Source of the DNA: Thermoanaerobaculia bacterium
Lineage (GTDB): Bacteria; Acidobacteriota; Thermoanaerobaculia; Gp7-AA8
Assembly: GCA_017883215.1 (NCBI GenBank)
Contig: JADGOA010000095.1
Coordinates: 1 to 10,821, forward strand
DNA: 10,821 nt
Direction: 5' to 3'
This document shows, one piece after another, positions 1-7,367 of this stretch (position 1 is its first letter; the number at the start of each line of letters is the position of its first letter). The notes under the pieces were generated by a model. The model was not told the origin of the DNA, did not search any database, and was given only the letters and a program-made list of their open reading frames with translations. Both the position numbers and the translations under genes were made by a program.

Positions 1-12
1 TGACAGTGTCAC

Positions 13-39
13 TTCCGCTCCAGCGGCGCCCGCGCCGTT
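13..39. repeat. 27-nt dispersed repeat, copy 1
   Basis: This 27-nt stretch matches positions 10648-10674 in the same orientation at 25 of 27 bases, differing at its 11th and 18th bases. Its core is self-complementary (GGCGC / GCGCC), as in REP-like palindromes. Two copies 10.6 kb apart, both intergenic, suggest a dispersed family in this genome. Family size cannot be judged from one window. Confidence 0.6.
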
Positions 40-61
40 CGCCCGCTCGGGATGAGGTCTT

Positions 62-169
62 GGTCACCGGGTCGCGAGGTCACGAGGTGGTCGCGGTATT
101 CACCTCGGAACCCGGTACCCGGCCACCCGGTGACCTCGTAACCCCGTGACCCCGCAACCTCGTGACCCG
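62..169. repeat. Inverted pair of 8-nt tandem repeats
   Basis: Positions 130-169 are five consecutive 8-mers of consensus GTRACCYC (GTGACCTC, GTAACCCC, GTGACCCC, GCAACCTC, GTGACCCG). Positions 63-86 hold three 8-mers of the reverse-complement type (GTCACCGG, GTCGCGAG, GTCACGAG). The two arrays face each other across about 40 nt and could fold into a long imperfect hairpin. The same design, with a different unit, occurs at 563-663, 7223-7347 and 7867-7923. Confidence 0.75.
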
Positions 170-222
170 CGCCATAGACGCTCCGCCGCCGGCTCCCGTA
201 CTACCCACTGGAGGCCGGCAAA

Positions 223-396
223 ATGCGCTCTCTCTTCACTTTGGCCCTGCTGCTCCTGGTCGCTGCAATTGCGATCGCCGCTCAGGCCGGCCCTGCCGCG
301 GCGGCGGGGGCCTCGTCCCTGGACGCCCGCGGCACTGCCCTGCTGCTGATCAGCGTCCTCGTCATCACAGTCGAAACCGTCCGCCGCATCCCTTGA
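223..396 (+). CDS. 57-residue hydrophobic miniprotein, function unknown
   Basis: The ATG at 223 is preceded by a strong ribosome binding site, GGAGG at 210-214, with an 8-nt spacer; the frame ends at TGA 394-396. The product starts MRSLFTLALLLLVAAIAIAAQ, giving a basic N terminus and a hydrophobic segment (about residues 4-20) with a possible signal-peptidase site near AQA at 20-22. A short Ala/Gly-rich linker follows, then a second hydrophobic stretch (about 39-51) and a basic tail ending VRRIP. It is either a two-pass inner-membrane miniprotein or a small secreted peptide. No family is recognised. Its stop codon lies inside the -35 box of the trp leader promoter, so its transcription could interfere with that promoter. 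Coding status rests on the ribosome binding site and on hydrophobic codon content. Confidence 0.55.
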   Translation: MRSLFTLALLLLVAAIAIAAQAGPAAAAGASSLDARGTALLLISVLVITVETVRRIP

Positions 397-421
397 CATG
401 GCGGGGCGCGCCTTTTACCCT
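393..421 (+). promoter_or_regulatory. Promoter of the trp leader / aroDE-trpE
   Basis: TTGACA at 393-398 is a perfect -35 box. After a 17-nt spacer comes TACCCT at 416-421, a -10 box matching the three most conserved positions (T, A and final T). Transcription should begin near 428-430, at or just before the leader-peptide ATG at 430. The -35 box overlaps the stop codon of the upstream miniprotein. Confidence 0.7.
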
Positions 422-429
422 CCACGCCC

Positions 430-471
430 ATGAACGCGACTCTCCGGCACTGGTGGTGGTCTCTCCGCTGA
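430..471 (+). CDS. trpL: Trp leader peptide MNATLRHWWWSLR
   Basis: This 13-codon frame reads MNATLRHWWWSLR and stops at TGA 469-471. Three consecutive TGG codons lie at 451-459. Tandem Trp codons in a tiny frame just ahead of an intrinsic terminator and a trp gene are the hallmark of ribosome-mediated attenuation. When charged tRNA-Trp is scarce the ribosome should stall on these codons. No Shine-Dalgarno sequence precedes the ATG, and the -10 box ends only 8 nt upstream, so the transcript is probably leaderless. The peptide resembles the known alphaproteobacterial trp leaders, which also carry a WWW run. The peptide itself is expected to act by being translated rather than as a stable protein. 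Confidence 0.85.
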   Translation: MNATLRHWWWSLR

Positions 472-528
472 ACGGGACGCGTCCACGCGCCCCGACGGAA
501 GGGGCGTCACTCGAACCGAACGTTTGTG

Positions 529-562
529 AACCTCTTCCTGCAAATGGAAGAGGTTTTTTTTT
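529..562 (+). terminator. Intrinsic terminator of the trp attenuator
   Basis: A perfect 10-bp stem pairs AACCTCTTCC (529-538) with GGAAGAGGTT (546-555) around a 7-nt loop. It is followed by an unbroken T run, 554-562. This is one of the clearest rho-independent terminators possible. It lies 57 nt after the leader stop codon and about 100 nt before aroDE, so it would produce a short leader RNA of roughly 130-135 nt under Trp sufficiency. Confidence 0.93.
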
Positions 563-663
563 AGTCCTGAGTCCTGAGTGCTGAGTCCTGAGTTGTATCG
601 CGCGAGACGCTCGATCGACTCACGACTATCGCACTCAGGACTCAGGACTCAGGACTCAGGACT
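563..663. repeat. Inverted pair of 7-nt tandem repeats (31-bp arms)
   Basis: The left arm (563-593) is four AGTCCTG-type units plus AGT. The right arm (633-663) is four ACTCAGG units plus ACT. The arms are reverse complements at 30 of 31 positions, the exception lying in the AGTGCTG unit, with a 39-nt loop. The element begins directly after the attenuator T run and ends one base before the aroDE start codon, so it makes up the whole gap. In RNA it would form a long hairpin containing the only ribosome-binding-site-like motif for aroDE (AGGA at 651-654). Confidence 0.9.
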
Positions 664-2015
664 TTGAAGCTCTTCATCACGATTCACGAGCCGACCTTCG
701 CCGCGGCGATTGACGCGATCCGCTCGATCGCCGTCGATCACGACGGAGTCGAGTTGCGCGCGGAACACCTCGGCACCATCGATTTCGCCGTGCTCCGCGC
801 CAGCACGCCCAGGCCGCTCATCCTCACGCACCGTGGATCCGTCGTCGGCGAGGCGACGATCGCCGCTGCCCTCGACGCCGGCATCGACCTGGTGGACGTG
901 GAGTGGAGCTCAAAGCTCGACCGCGAGATGCTGGAGCGTTACCGCAGCAGGATCGTTCTCTCGCACCATGATTTCAACGGGATGCCGGAGATCGAGTCGC
1001 TGCTCGAGCAGATGCGCGCCTGCGGCTGCGCGCAGACGAAACTCGCCGTCACCCCCTCGACGCTCGCCGGCAATCTGCGGCTGCTGCGCGCGATCGCTCC
1101 CGGCGTGAGCGTCATCGGGATGGGGGAGCGGGGCCTCTACTCGCGGATCCTCGCGCCGTTCCGCGGATCCGAGCTCGTCTTTGCCGCGTTGCACGCCTCC
1201 CACGCTGCCGCGCCGGGGCAGATCACAGCCGAGCAGGCTCTCGATATCTACGGGACGCGGCGCGACCAGCTTCACGCTACGCATGTCTTTGCCATCGCAG
1301 GCGATCCGGCGGGGCATAGTCTCTCGCCGTCGATCCACAACCCTCTGTTCCGCGAAAAGGGGGTCGACGCCGCCTACACGATCGCGTCGTTCGCCGACTT
1401 TCGCGAGATCACTGGAGTGCTCGCCACCGGCGAGTTGCGCGGCCTGAGCGTCACGGCACCGTTCAAGCAGCAGGCGTTTGCCTTCGCGGAGAAGCGGGGC
1501 CGGCTCGACGAGAACGCCCGCGAGAGCGGCGCGGTCAACACCCTGGTGCGGACGGGCGAGGGCATCGTTGGCGACAACACCGACGTCGACGGGTTTGCCA
1601 CGATCCTCCGCGAGATCTCCGGGCGCGACCGGAAGTCGGTCGCCGTGATCGGCGCCGGCGGCACGGCGCGGGCCGCTCTCGTGGCGCTGCGGCGCGAATC
1701 GATGAACGCGACGATCTACAACCGCACGGTGGAAAGGGCGGCAGAGCTCACAGGCCTCTTCGGCGTTCGCGCTGCCCGCCTCACGGAGCTGAAGCGATTC
1801 GATGGCGAAGTGGTGATCAACACGCTTCCGGCGTCGGCGGTGTTCGACGTGTCGCTTCGGCCCGGTATGGTTTACATCGAAGCGGCGTACGGCCACCCTG
1901 CGGCATCGGCGCGCGCATCGCGGTTTGCGAAGGACGGCGTCCAGGTCTTCACAGGGCTCGATCTGCTCCGAGCTCAGGCCGTGCGGCAGAACGACATCTT
2001 TGTCGAGGCGATCCA

Positions 2016-2019
<4 letters not shown>
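664..2019 (+). CDS. aroDE: Fused 3-dehydroquinate dehydratase (type I) - shikimate dehydrogenase
   Basis: This bifunctional enzyme catalyses the third and fourth shikimate-pathway steps, 3-dehydroquinate to 3-dehydroshikimate to shikimate, in the cytoplasm. Residues 1 to about 200 are a type I dehydratase: VELR (29-32), the SHHDF motif with catalytic His102, Schiff-base Lys126 in TKLAVTP, and IGMGERG (151-157). Residues about 207-451 are AroE: SLSPSIHN (219-226), SVTAPFK with catalytic Lys268, GAVNT (289-293), GDNTDVDG with Asp307, the NADP-binding GAGGTARA (330-337) and NRT. All key residues are present. The start is TTG at 664, the only usual start codon in frame after a stop at 589-591. 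AGGA at 651-654, inside the repeat, is the only nearby Shine-Dalgarno-like motif. It overlaps trpE and lies behind the trp attenuator. Such fusions are known in plants and some bacteria. Confidence 0.93.
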
Positions 2020-3437
<1,418 letters not shown>

Positions 3438-3467
3438 GCGGAGCGCCATCGGCAGCGTGGACTGTTC

Positions 3468-3488
3468 CCGACCGCCCGGTCGGTTTGT
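3468..3488 (+). terminator. Likely terminator after trpE
   Basis: CCGACC (3468-3473) pairs with GGTCGG (3478-3483) around a GCCC loop, followed by TTTGT. The stem is only 6 bp but fully GC-rich, and the position 31 nt after the trpE stop fits the end of the aroDE-trpE unit. The T run is short, so efficiency is uncertain. Confidence 0.55.
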
Positions 3489-3910
3489 ATCGACTGTAAA
3501 CGGTTAAACGTCACGCACTTGCGCCGTGGTTCCGGAATGGTGCTATCCTTCAGCCTCCTTCGGTAAGGTTCAGAGCAGAGCTTCAGAGGCCCGTGCGGGC
3601 ACCCACCGCTCGAAGCTTGCCAACAAATCCCCACACCGTCCTGCAACGAATAAGCGTTTATCTAACTGTTTGTGCGACCGGACCGTTAGACGTTTTGACA
3701 CGCGCCTGAAACGTAATGTTTCACTGAAATGCTGGAGCCGTCATCCGATCGATGCTCGGCGGACCGGCTCAGGCCGCTGCTCCGAACCAGCTCTCGGCCA
3801 GCACTCCGCCCTGACGCACGGAGCACCGACTCCCAGTCCGGTTGGTGGCTTCGATCGTGTGGTTGATGCGTAGGAGCCGGGGTCGGCTTGTTCGACTCCC
3901 TCCAGTTGAC
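3484..3910. other. Gene-free stretch with scattered motifs
   Basis: No convincing coding frame or known RNA gene was found here. On the + strand, TGC followed by TATCCT (3541-3549) resembles an extended -10 box, with a poor -35 (TTGCGC at 3519-3524, 19-nt spacer). TGAAAC (3707-3712) and GTTTCA (3718-3723) form a perfect inverted repeat around 5 nt, like a small operator. TCTAAC (3661-3666) and GTTAGA (3685-3690) form another pair. TTGACA at 3695-3700 lacks a well-spaced -10 box. AGCCG/CGGCT can pair near 3875-3888. An unannotated RNA on the + strand is possible, but nothing identifies it. Confidence 0.4.
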
Positions 3911-3954
3911 CGCCGGACGAGGATGTCCGGCGGCTGCGGACGAGGATGTCCGCA
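3911..3954. repeat. Two tandem hairpins with identical GAGGAT loops
   Basis: CGCCGGAC (3911-3918) pairs with GTCCGGCG (3925-3932), and TGCGGAC (3935-3941) pairs with GTCCGCA (3948-3954). Both loops read GAGGAT, so GGACGAGGATGTCCG occurs twice in a row. They begin 16 nt beyond the purC stop. They may stop transcription from both sides, although neither strand has a T run, or they may be members of a REP-like family. Confidence 0.75.
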
Positions 3955-3969
3955 TTCCGGCGGCGGTCG

Positions 3970-4854
3970 TTAGAAGGTCAACTCCTGCCCTGTCAGTTCC
4001 CGGAACGCCTCGATGTACTTCTCCCGCGTCCTGGTCACGACATCCGGCGGGAGCTCGGGAGCGGGTGGAGTCTTGTCCCATCCGGTCGACTCCAGCCAGT
4101 CGCGCACGAACTGCTTGTCGTACGACGGTGGGTTCTGGCCGACCGAGTACTGGTCCGCGGGCCAGAAGCGCGAAGAGTCGGGGGTGAGCGCCTCATCAAT
4201 CCAGATGATGCGGTCATCCAGCACCCCGAACTCGAATTTCGTGTCCGCGATGATGATGCCGCGGGTCCGCGCGTACTCGGCGGCCTGGGAGTAGATCGAC
4301 AGGGTCAGGTCGCGCAGCTTCGCCGCCACGCCTCCGCCGACCAGCGCCGACATCCGCTCGAAGGAGATGTTCTGGTCGTGGCCGGTCTCCTCCTTCGTGG
4401 CGGGGGTGAAGATCGGCTGCGGCAGCCGGCTGGCAGTCTTCAGCCCCGGCTCGAGCGCGATTCCGCAGACCTTTCCGCTCTGCTGGTACTCCTTCAGACC
4501 CGACCCGACGAGATACCCGCGCGCCACGCACTCGATCGGGACGACCGTGCACTTCTTCACGATGACGCTGCGACCGCGCAGCTCCGAATGCTTTCTGACG
4601 TCAGCCGGAAAGCGCTCGAATTCGGCCTCGACGAGATGGTTCTCGATCTGCCCGAACCGCCGGAACCAGAAGTTGGAGATCTGATTCAGGACCCTTCCCT
4701 TGTCGGGGATGCCGGGCGACAGGACGACGTCGAATGCGGAGATGCGGTCTGTGGCCACGAACAGATACGTGTCGCCGAGATCGTAGACGTCGCGCACCTT
4801 GCCGCGCTGGGCGAGAGGAAAGGGGAGATTGGTTTCGCCAATTGCGCTGCTCAT
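3970..4854 (-). CDS. purC: SAICAR synthase (phosphoribosylaminoimidazole-succinocarboxamide synthase)
   Basis: PurC joins aspartate to CAIR using ATP, giving SAICAR in de novo purine synthesis (cytoplasmic). At 294 residues it matches the longer, yeast/proteobacterial-type form. Diagnostic blocks occur in order: RGKVRDVYDL (17-26, nucleotide loop), DRISAFDVV (36-44), VPIECVARGYLVGSG (105-119), FTPATKEETGHDQNI (149-163), ADTKFEFG (203-210) and DEALTPDSSRFW (220-231). No key block is missing. The ATG at 4852-4854 has no Shine-Dalgarno sequence, but TAAGAT ends 7 nt upstream on this strand, suggesting a leaderless mRNA. No other purine gene is nearby. It runs towards the trpE end, separated by the gene-free stretch and tandem hairpins. 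Confidence 0.97.
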   Translation of the reverse strand: MSSAIGETNLPFPLAQRGKVRDVYDLGDTYLFVATDRISAFDVVLSPGIPDKGRVLNQISNFWFRRFGQIENHLVEAEFERFPADVRKHSELRGRSVIVKKCTVVPIECVARGYLVGSGLKEYQQSGKVCGIALEPGLKTASRLPQPIFTPATKEETGHDQNISFERMSALVGGGVAAKLRDLTLSIYSQAAEYARTRGIIIADTKFEFGVLDDRIIWIDEALTPDSSRFWPADQYSVGQNPPSYDKQFVRDWLESTGWDKTPPAPELPPDVVTRTREKYIEAFRELTGQELTF

Positions 4855-4861
4855 GGGCGCG

Positions 4862-4867
4862 ATCTTA
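4862..4867 (-). promoter_or_regulatory. -10 box of purC, leaderless spacing
   Basis: On the - strand this reads TAAGAT, a good -10 match, with 7 nt between it and the purC ATG. No convincing -35 box is seen at the usual distance. Transcription would start at or next to the A of the start codon. Confidence 0.5.
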
Positions 4868-4909
4868 TGACGGGCAGCGGGCGAGGGTATCCAGTTCGAA
4901 GACCTGCAG

Positions 4910-4929
4910 GGACGCGCTGCTGCGCGTCC
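4910..4929 (-). terminator. GC-rich hairpin after the secreted-protein gene
   Basis: GGACGCG (4910-4916) pairs with CGCGTCC (4923-4929) around a 6-nt loop, 9 nt beyond the stop codon at 4939. No T run follows on the - strand, so its role as a terminator is inferred from position only. Confidence 0.4.
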
Positions 4930-4938
4930 GTACAGGGC

Positions 4939-5874
4939 CTACTCGTGCTTCAGCTGCACTTCACCCAACGGAATGGAGTTGGCGCGAATCGCTCGCGCTT
5001 CCTCGAGGCCGATCCTCTTGCCGAGCGCCATCGACGCGACGGCCGTCTTCCCGTAGAGGTACTTTGAGGAAGCGAGCAGTGTGGGCGCCTGGTATTCCGG
5101 ATCGCCGGTGTACCGGTCGAGCGTCGATGCGTACGGGAACACGACAGCCTTGTTCGTCGGATCGTCGACGAAGAATTCGATCGAGCCGTGGTCGACCTGC
5201 ACCGGCAGACCTCTCTGCATCCACGAATTTGCCGACATCGTGTACGTCGACTGATCTGGTCTGAGCGGCAGCGATTTTCCGTTCGCGTCGTAGACTTTGA
5301 TCCGGAGCGCCACGGAAGTATCGCTGAGGTTTACGGCTCCGAAGTTCGTTCGCCAGCCGTACTGATCGAGGTTGCGGATGCCGTGCGAGATCGCGCTGAC
5401 CTGCTCGTGAGTGAAGTCCTGCAGACCGGTGAACGTCCCCGGAATCGTCTGGCCGTACGTTCCGCCGCTCGTCTCAACGTTGATCGTGTTGGAGTTGACG
5501 AGGAAGGAGCGCGAGATCATGTCGTTCGTCACGCCAGGGTTGTCTTCGGGAAACGTCGCCACGAGGTAAGCGCCGCGACCGGACAGGCCGAAGATCTCGA
5601 ACAAAGAGTTGTCCGCGTACCCGACTGCATTCGATGGGACGGTGATGAGCGTCTCGTACCCATGCCCGCCGCCCTCGGGGATGAAGGTCACGGCGACCTT
5701 CAGCGTGTAGGTCTGGGGGTTGAAGATGCTCAGCTGCGTCATCCAACGTGAGCTGTACGCGCCCGACGTGTTCGCCGCTGCAGGAATGACGTAGGTGTCG
5801 TTGACCTGAGCTGCCAGCGGGAGAGCGAGAGCGGTCAGAGCAAGGGCGGCGAGGATTGAAGTTGAGCGTTTCAC
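4939..5874 (-). CDS. Secreted protein of unknown function
   Basis: The 311-residue product begins with a clear signal peptide: MKRS, a hydrophobic core from about residue 7 to 20, and a likely cleavage after LAA at 20-22. The mature part has no cysteine, no lipobox and no further membrane segment. It is rich in Thr, Ser, Asn, Val and Tyr and looks beta-rich, as in extracellular or periplasmic beta-sandwich proteins. Phrases such as SRWMTQLSIFNP and VAVTFIPEGGGHGYET (about 42-74) recall secreted repeat-type proteins common in Acidobacteriota, though no named domain is recognised and no catalytic motif is visible. The GTG start at 5872-5874 is supported by AGGA 7 nt upstream. The gene is divergent from the aminotransferase and is followed by a GC hairpin and purC. 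Confidence 0.85.
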   Translation of the reverse strand: MKRSTSILAALALTALALPLAAQVNDTYVIPAAANTSGAYSSRWMTQLSIFNPQTYTLKVAVTFIPEGGGHGYETLITVPSNAVGYADNSLFEIFGLSGRGAYLVATFPEDNPGVTNDMISRSFLVNSNTINVETSGGTYGQTIPGTFTGLQDFTHEQVSAISHGIRNLDQYGWRTNFGAVNLSDTSVALRIKVYDANGKSLPLRPDQSTYTMSANSWMQRGLPVQVDHGSIEFFVDDPTNKAVVFPYASTLDRYTGDPEYQAPTLLASSKYLYGKTAVASMALGKRIGLEEARAIRANSIPLGEVQLKHE

Positions 5875-6034
5875 GGATGATTCCTTTCGCTACGGCTGTG
5901 CTCGCAGAGTGCAGACGAAGTGCCGGGCAGCATGGCCGCCGCCACGCCTGAAATTCGCACGTTTCTCCGAAGAAAACCGCAATTTTGGCCGGTCTCGCGC
6001 CGTGTGTTGCCCGCCGCGTCTGTCGTCCGCACGC

Positions 6035-6040
6035 TACACT
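6035..6040 (+). promoter_or_regulatory. -10 box of the aminotransferase gene, leaderless spacing
   Basis: TACACT at 6035-6040 lies 7 nt before the ATG at 6048, the same spacing seen for purC. No Shine-Dalgarno sequence is present upstream of the ATG. A -35 box at normal distance is not evident; TTGCCC at 6007-6012 is 22 nt away. Confidence 0.5.
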
Positions 6041-6047
6041 ACCGTCC

Positions 6048-7217
6048 ATGAATCAGGTCAGCGATCGCATCCGCGACGTCATTCAGTCCGACATCCGCCG
6101 CATGTCGCGCGAATGCGAGCGCGTGGGCGGCATCAACCTCGGCCAGGGCATCTGCGATCTCCCCACGATCCGGGAGCTCGTCGACGGCGCGTGCGACGCC
6201 ATCGCCGAATGGAAGGCGACCTACTCGAAATTCGAAGGGATCGATCTGCTCCGCGATCGCATCGCCAAGAAGATCGAGCGCTTCAACGGCTTTCGTGTCG
6301 ATCCAGCCACCGACATCGTGGTCACCGTCGGCTCGACGGGCGGCTTCGCCACCGCAGCCATGGCCACGCTGAACGCCGGCGACGAAGTGATCCTCTTCGA
6401 GCCCTTCTACGGTTATCACCTGAACACCCTCAGGATTCTCGGCATCGAAACAAAGTTCGTGCCGCTGCACGAGCCCGGCTGGTCGATCGACTTCGAGGAA
6501 CTGCGGCGCGCATTCACGCCGAAGACTCGGGGGATCGTCATCTGCACGCCGTCCAATCCCTGCGGAAAGATGTTCACGCGCGAGGAGATCGAGGGGATCG
6601 GTGCGCTCTGCCGCGAGTTCGGAGCGTGGGCCTACACGGACGAGATCTACGAGTACATCGTGTACGACGGCCGCAAGCACGTGTCGATGGCTTCGGTCGA
6701 GTCGTGCCGCGACGTGACGATCACGATCAGCGGGTTCTCGAAGACCTTCTCCGTGACCGGATGGCGCGTCGGCTACGTGACCGCGGACAAGGCGATCGCA
6801 CGCTCCATCGGGTTGGTCAACGATCTCTTCTACATCTGCGCACCCACGCCGCTGCAATGGGGCATCGCCCGGGCGCTCGAGGTCGCAGACGAGTACTACG
6901 AGAAGCTCGCGGCCGATTACGAGAAAAAACGCAACCTCCTCGCTGACGGCCTGCGCGCGGCAGGGTTCGAGCCCTACGTGCCGCAGGGGGCGTACTACAT
7001 GCTGGCGCGTATCCCCGACGAGTTCGCGAACGACCAGGAGATGGCGAAGGTGCTCCTCGAGCAGGCGCGAGTAGCGGCGATTCCGGGCTCCGCCTTCTAC
7101 GCCAACGGCGGCGGTGCGCGCATGCTTCGCTTCTGTTTCGCGAAGGACTTCGACGCTCTGGAAGAAGCCTGCCGGAGGATCGCTGCAACGGTGGGGAAGA
7201 GCGCAGCGGCGGGGTAG
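6048..7217 (+). CDS. PLP-dependent class I/II aminotransferase
   Basis: This is a fold-type I, aspartate-aminotransferase-like transaminase of 389 residues. Visible features are INLGQGICDLP (29-39), the SNPCGK block with Asn170, DEIYEYIVYD (198-207) with the cofactor Asp198 and Tyr201, the Schiff-base Lys232 in SGFSKTFSVTGWR, and the carboxylate-binding Arg361 in MLRFCF. The INLGQG opening and overall layout resemble the kynurenine/methionine/aromatic aminotransferase branch, but substrate cannot be read from sequence. The ATG at 6048 is preferred over an in-frame start 63 nt upstream, because the added residues lack family similarity and would overlap the -10 box. The gene is followed 5 nt later by the 33-bp inverted repeat and faces bcp. 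Confidence 0.9.
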   Translation: MNQVSDRIRDVIQSDIRRMSRECERVGGINLGQGICDLPTIRELVDGACDAIAEWKATYSKFEGIDLLRDRIAKKIERFNGFRVDPATDIVVTVGSTGGFATAAMATLNAGDEVILFEPFYGYHLNTLRILGIETKFVPLHEPGWSIDFEELRRAFTPKTRGIVICTPSNPCGKMFTREEIEGIGALCREFGAWAYTDEIYEYIVYDGRKHVSMASVESCRDVTITISGFSKTFSVTGWRVGYVTADKAIARSIGLVNDLFYICAPTPLQWGIARALEVADEYYEKLAADYEKKRNLLADGLRAAGFEPYVPQGAYYMLARIPDEFANDQEMAKVLLEQARVAAIPGSAFYANGGGARMLRFCFAKDFDALEEACRRIAATVGKSAAAG

Positions 7218-7222
7218 AACGT

Positions 7223-7347
7223 TTCACCACAGAGGCACAGAGGGCACAGAGAAGAAGAGCGGTGAACGGGGACGAAGCACGACGGCGGCGGCGTGCTGCA
7301 CGACTGTCGGATCCTCTTCTCTGTGCCCTCTGTGCCTCTGTGGTGAA
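7223..7347. repeat. Perfect 33-bp inverted repeat, MITE-like
   Basis: The arms at 7223-7255 and 7315-7347 are perfect reverse complements across 33 bases and enclose a 59-nt centre. Each arm is made of short tandem units of the CACAGAGG type with 8-10 nt periods. It lies between the convergent aminotransferase and bcp genes and could act as a two-way terminator hairpin. From memory, CACAGAGGCACAGAG-type intergenic repeats occur in several environmental phyla. No coding capacity is seen in the centre. Confidence 0.9.
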
Positions 7348-7367
7348 TTCAGACCCGCGTTGAAGCG

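Larger units (their letters stand above)
430..562 (+). promoter_or_regulatory. Tryptophan attenuator (leader RNA with alternative hairpins)
   Basis: The leader can adopt exclusive structures. The terminator pairs 529-538 with 546-555. The antiterminator pairs GGAAGGGG (497-504) with CCTCTTCC (531-538): eight pairs including one G-U, using the same strand the terminator needs. A third hairpin pairs CGCCCC (488-493) with GGGGCG (501-506) and sequesters the antiterminator strand. An alternative first strand, GACGC at 476-480 with GCGTC at 504-508, lies closer to the leader stop codon. Ribosome stalling at 451-459 should favour the antiterminator and let transcription continue into aroDE and trpE. 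How stalling disrupts the 488-506 hairpin is not obvious from spacing alone, so the first-strand assignment is less certain than the terminator. Confidence 0.85.

Noticed and set aside
563..663. CRISPR-like array
   Set aside because: Units are 7 nt with no spacers and are arranged as an inverted pair, and there are no cas genes.
3860..3905. GTTCGACTCC resembling a tRNA T-loop
   Set aside because: No matching acceptor stem, D arm or anticodon arm could be found at tRNA distances, so it is chance similarity.
3550..3960. Possible RNase P RNA, tmRNA, 6S or SRP RNA in the gene-free block
   Set aside because: The hallmark sequences recalled for these RNAs, such as the RNase P GAGGAAAGTCC block, were not found; GAGGAT here belongs to the hairpin loops.
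3946..5067. 373-codon + strand frame across purC
   Set aside because: It is opposite purC, whose motifs are complete, and runs over an intergenic hairpin and promoter; composition is shadow-like.
5985..6047. 21-residue N-terminal extension of the aminotransferase
   Set aside because: It overlaps the -10 box, lacks a ribosome binding site and contains non-family sequence rich in Arg, Cys and Pro.
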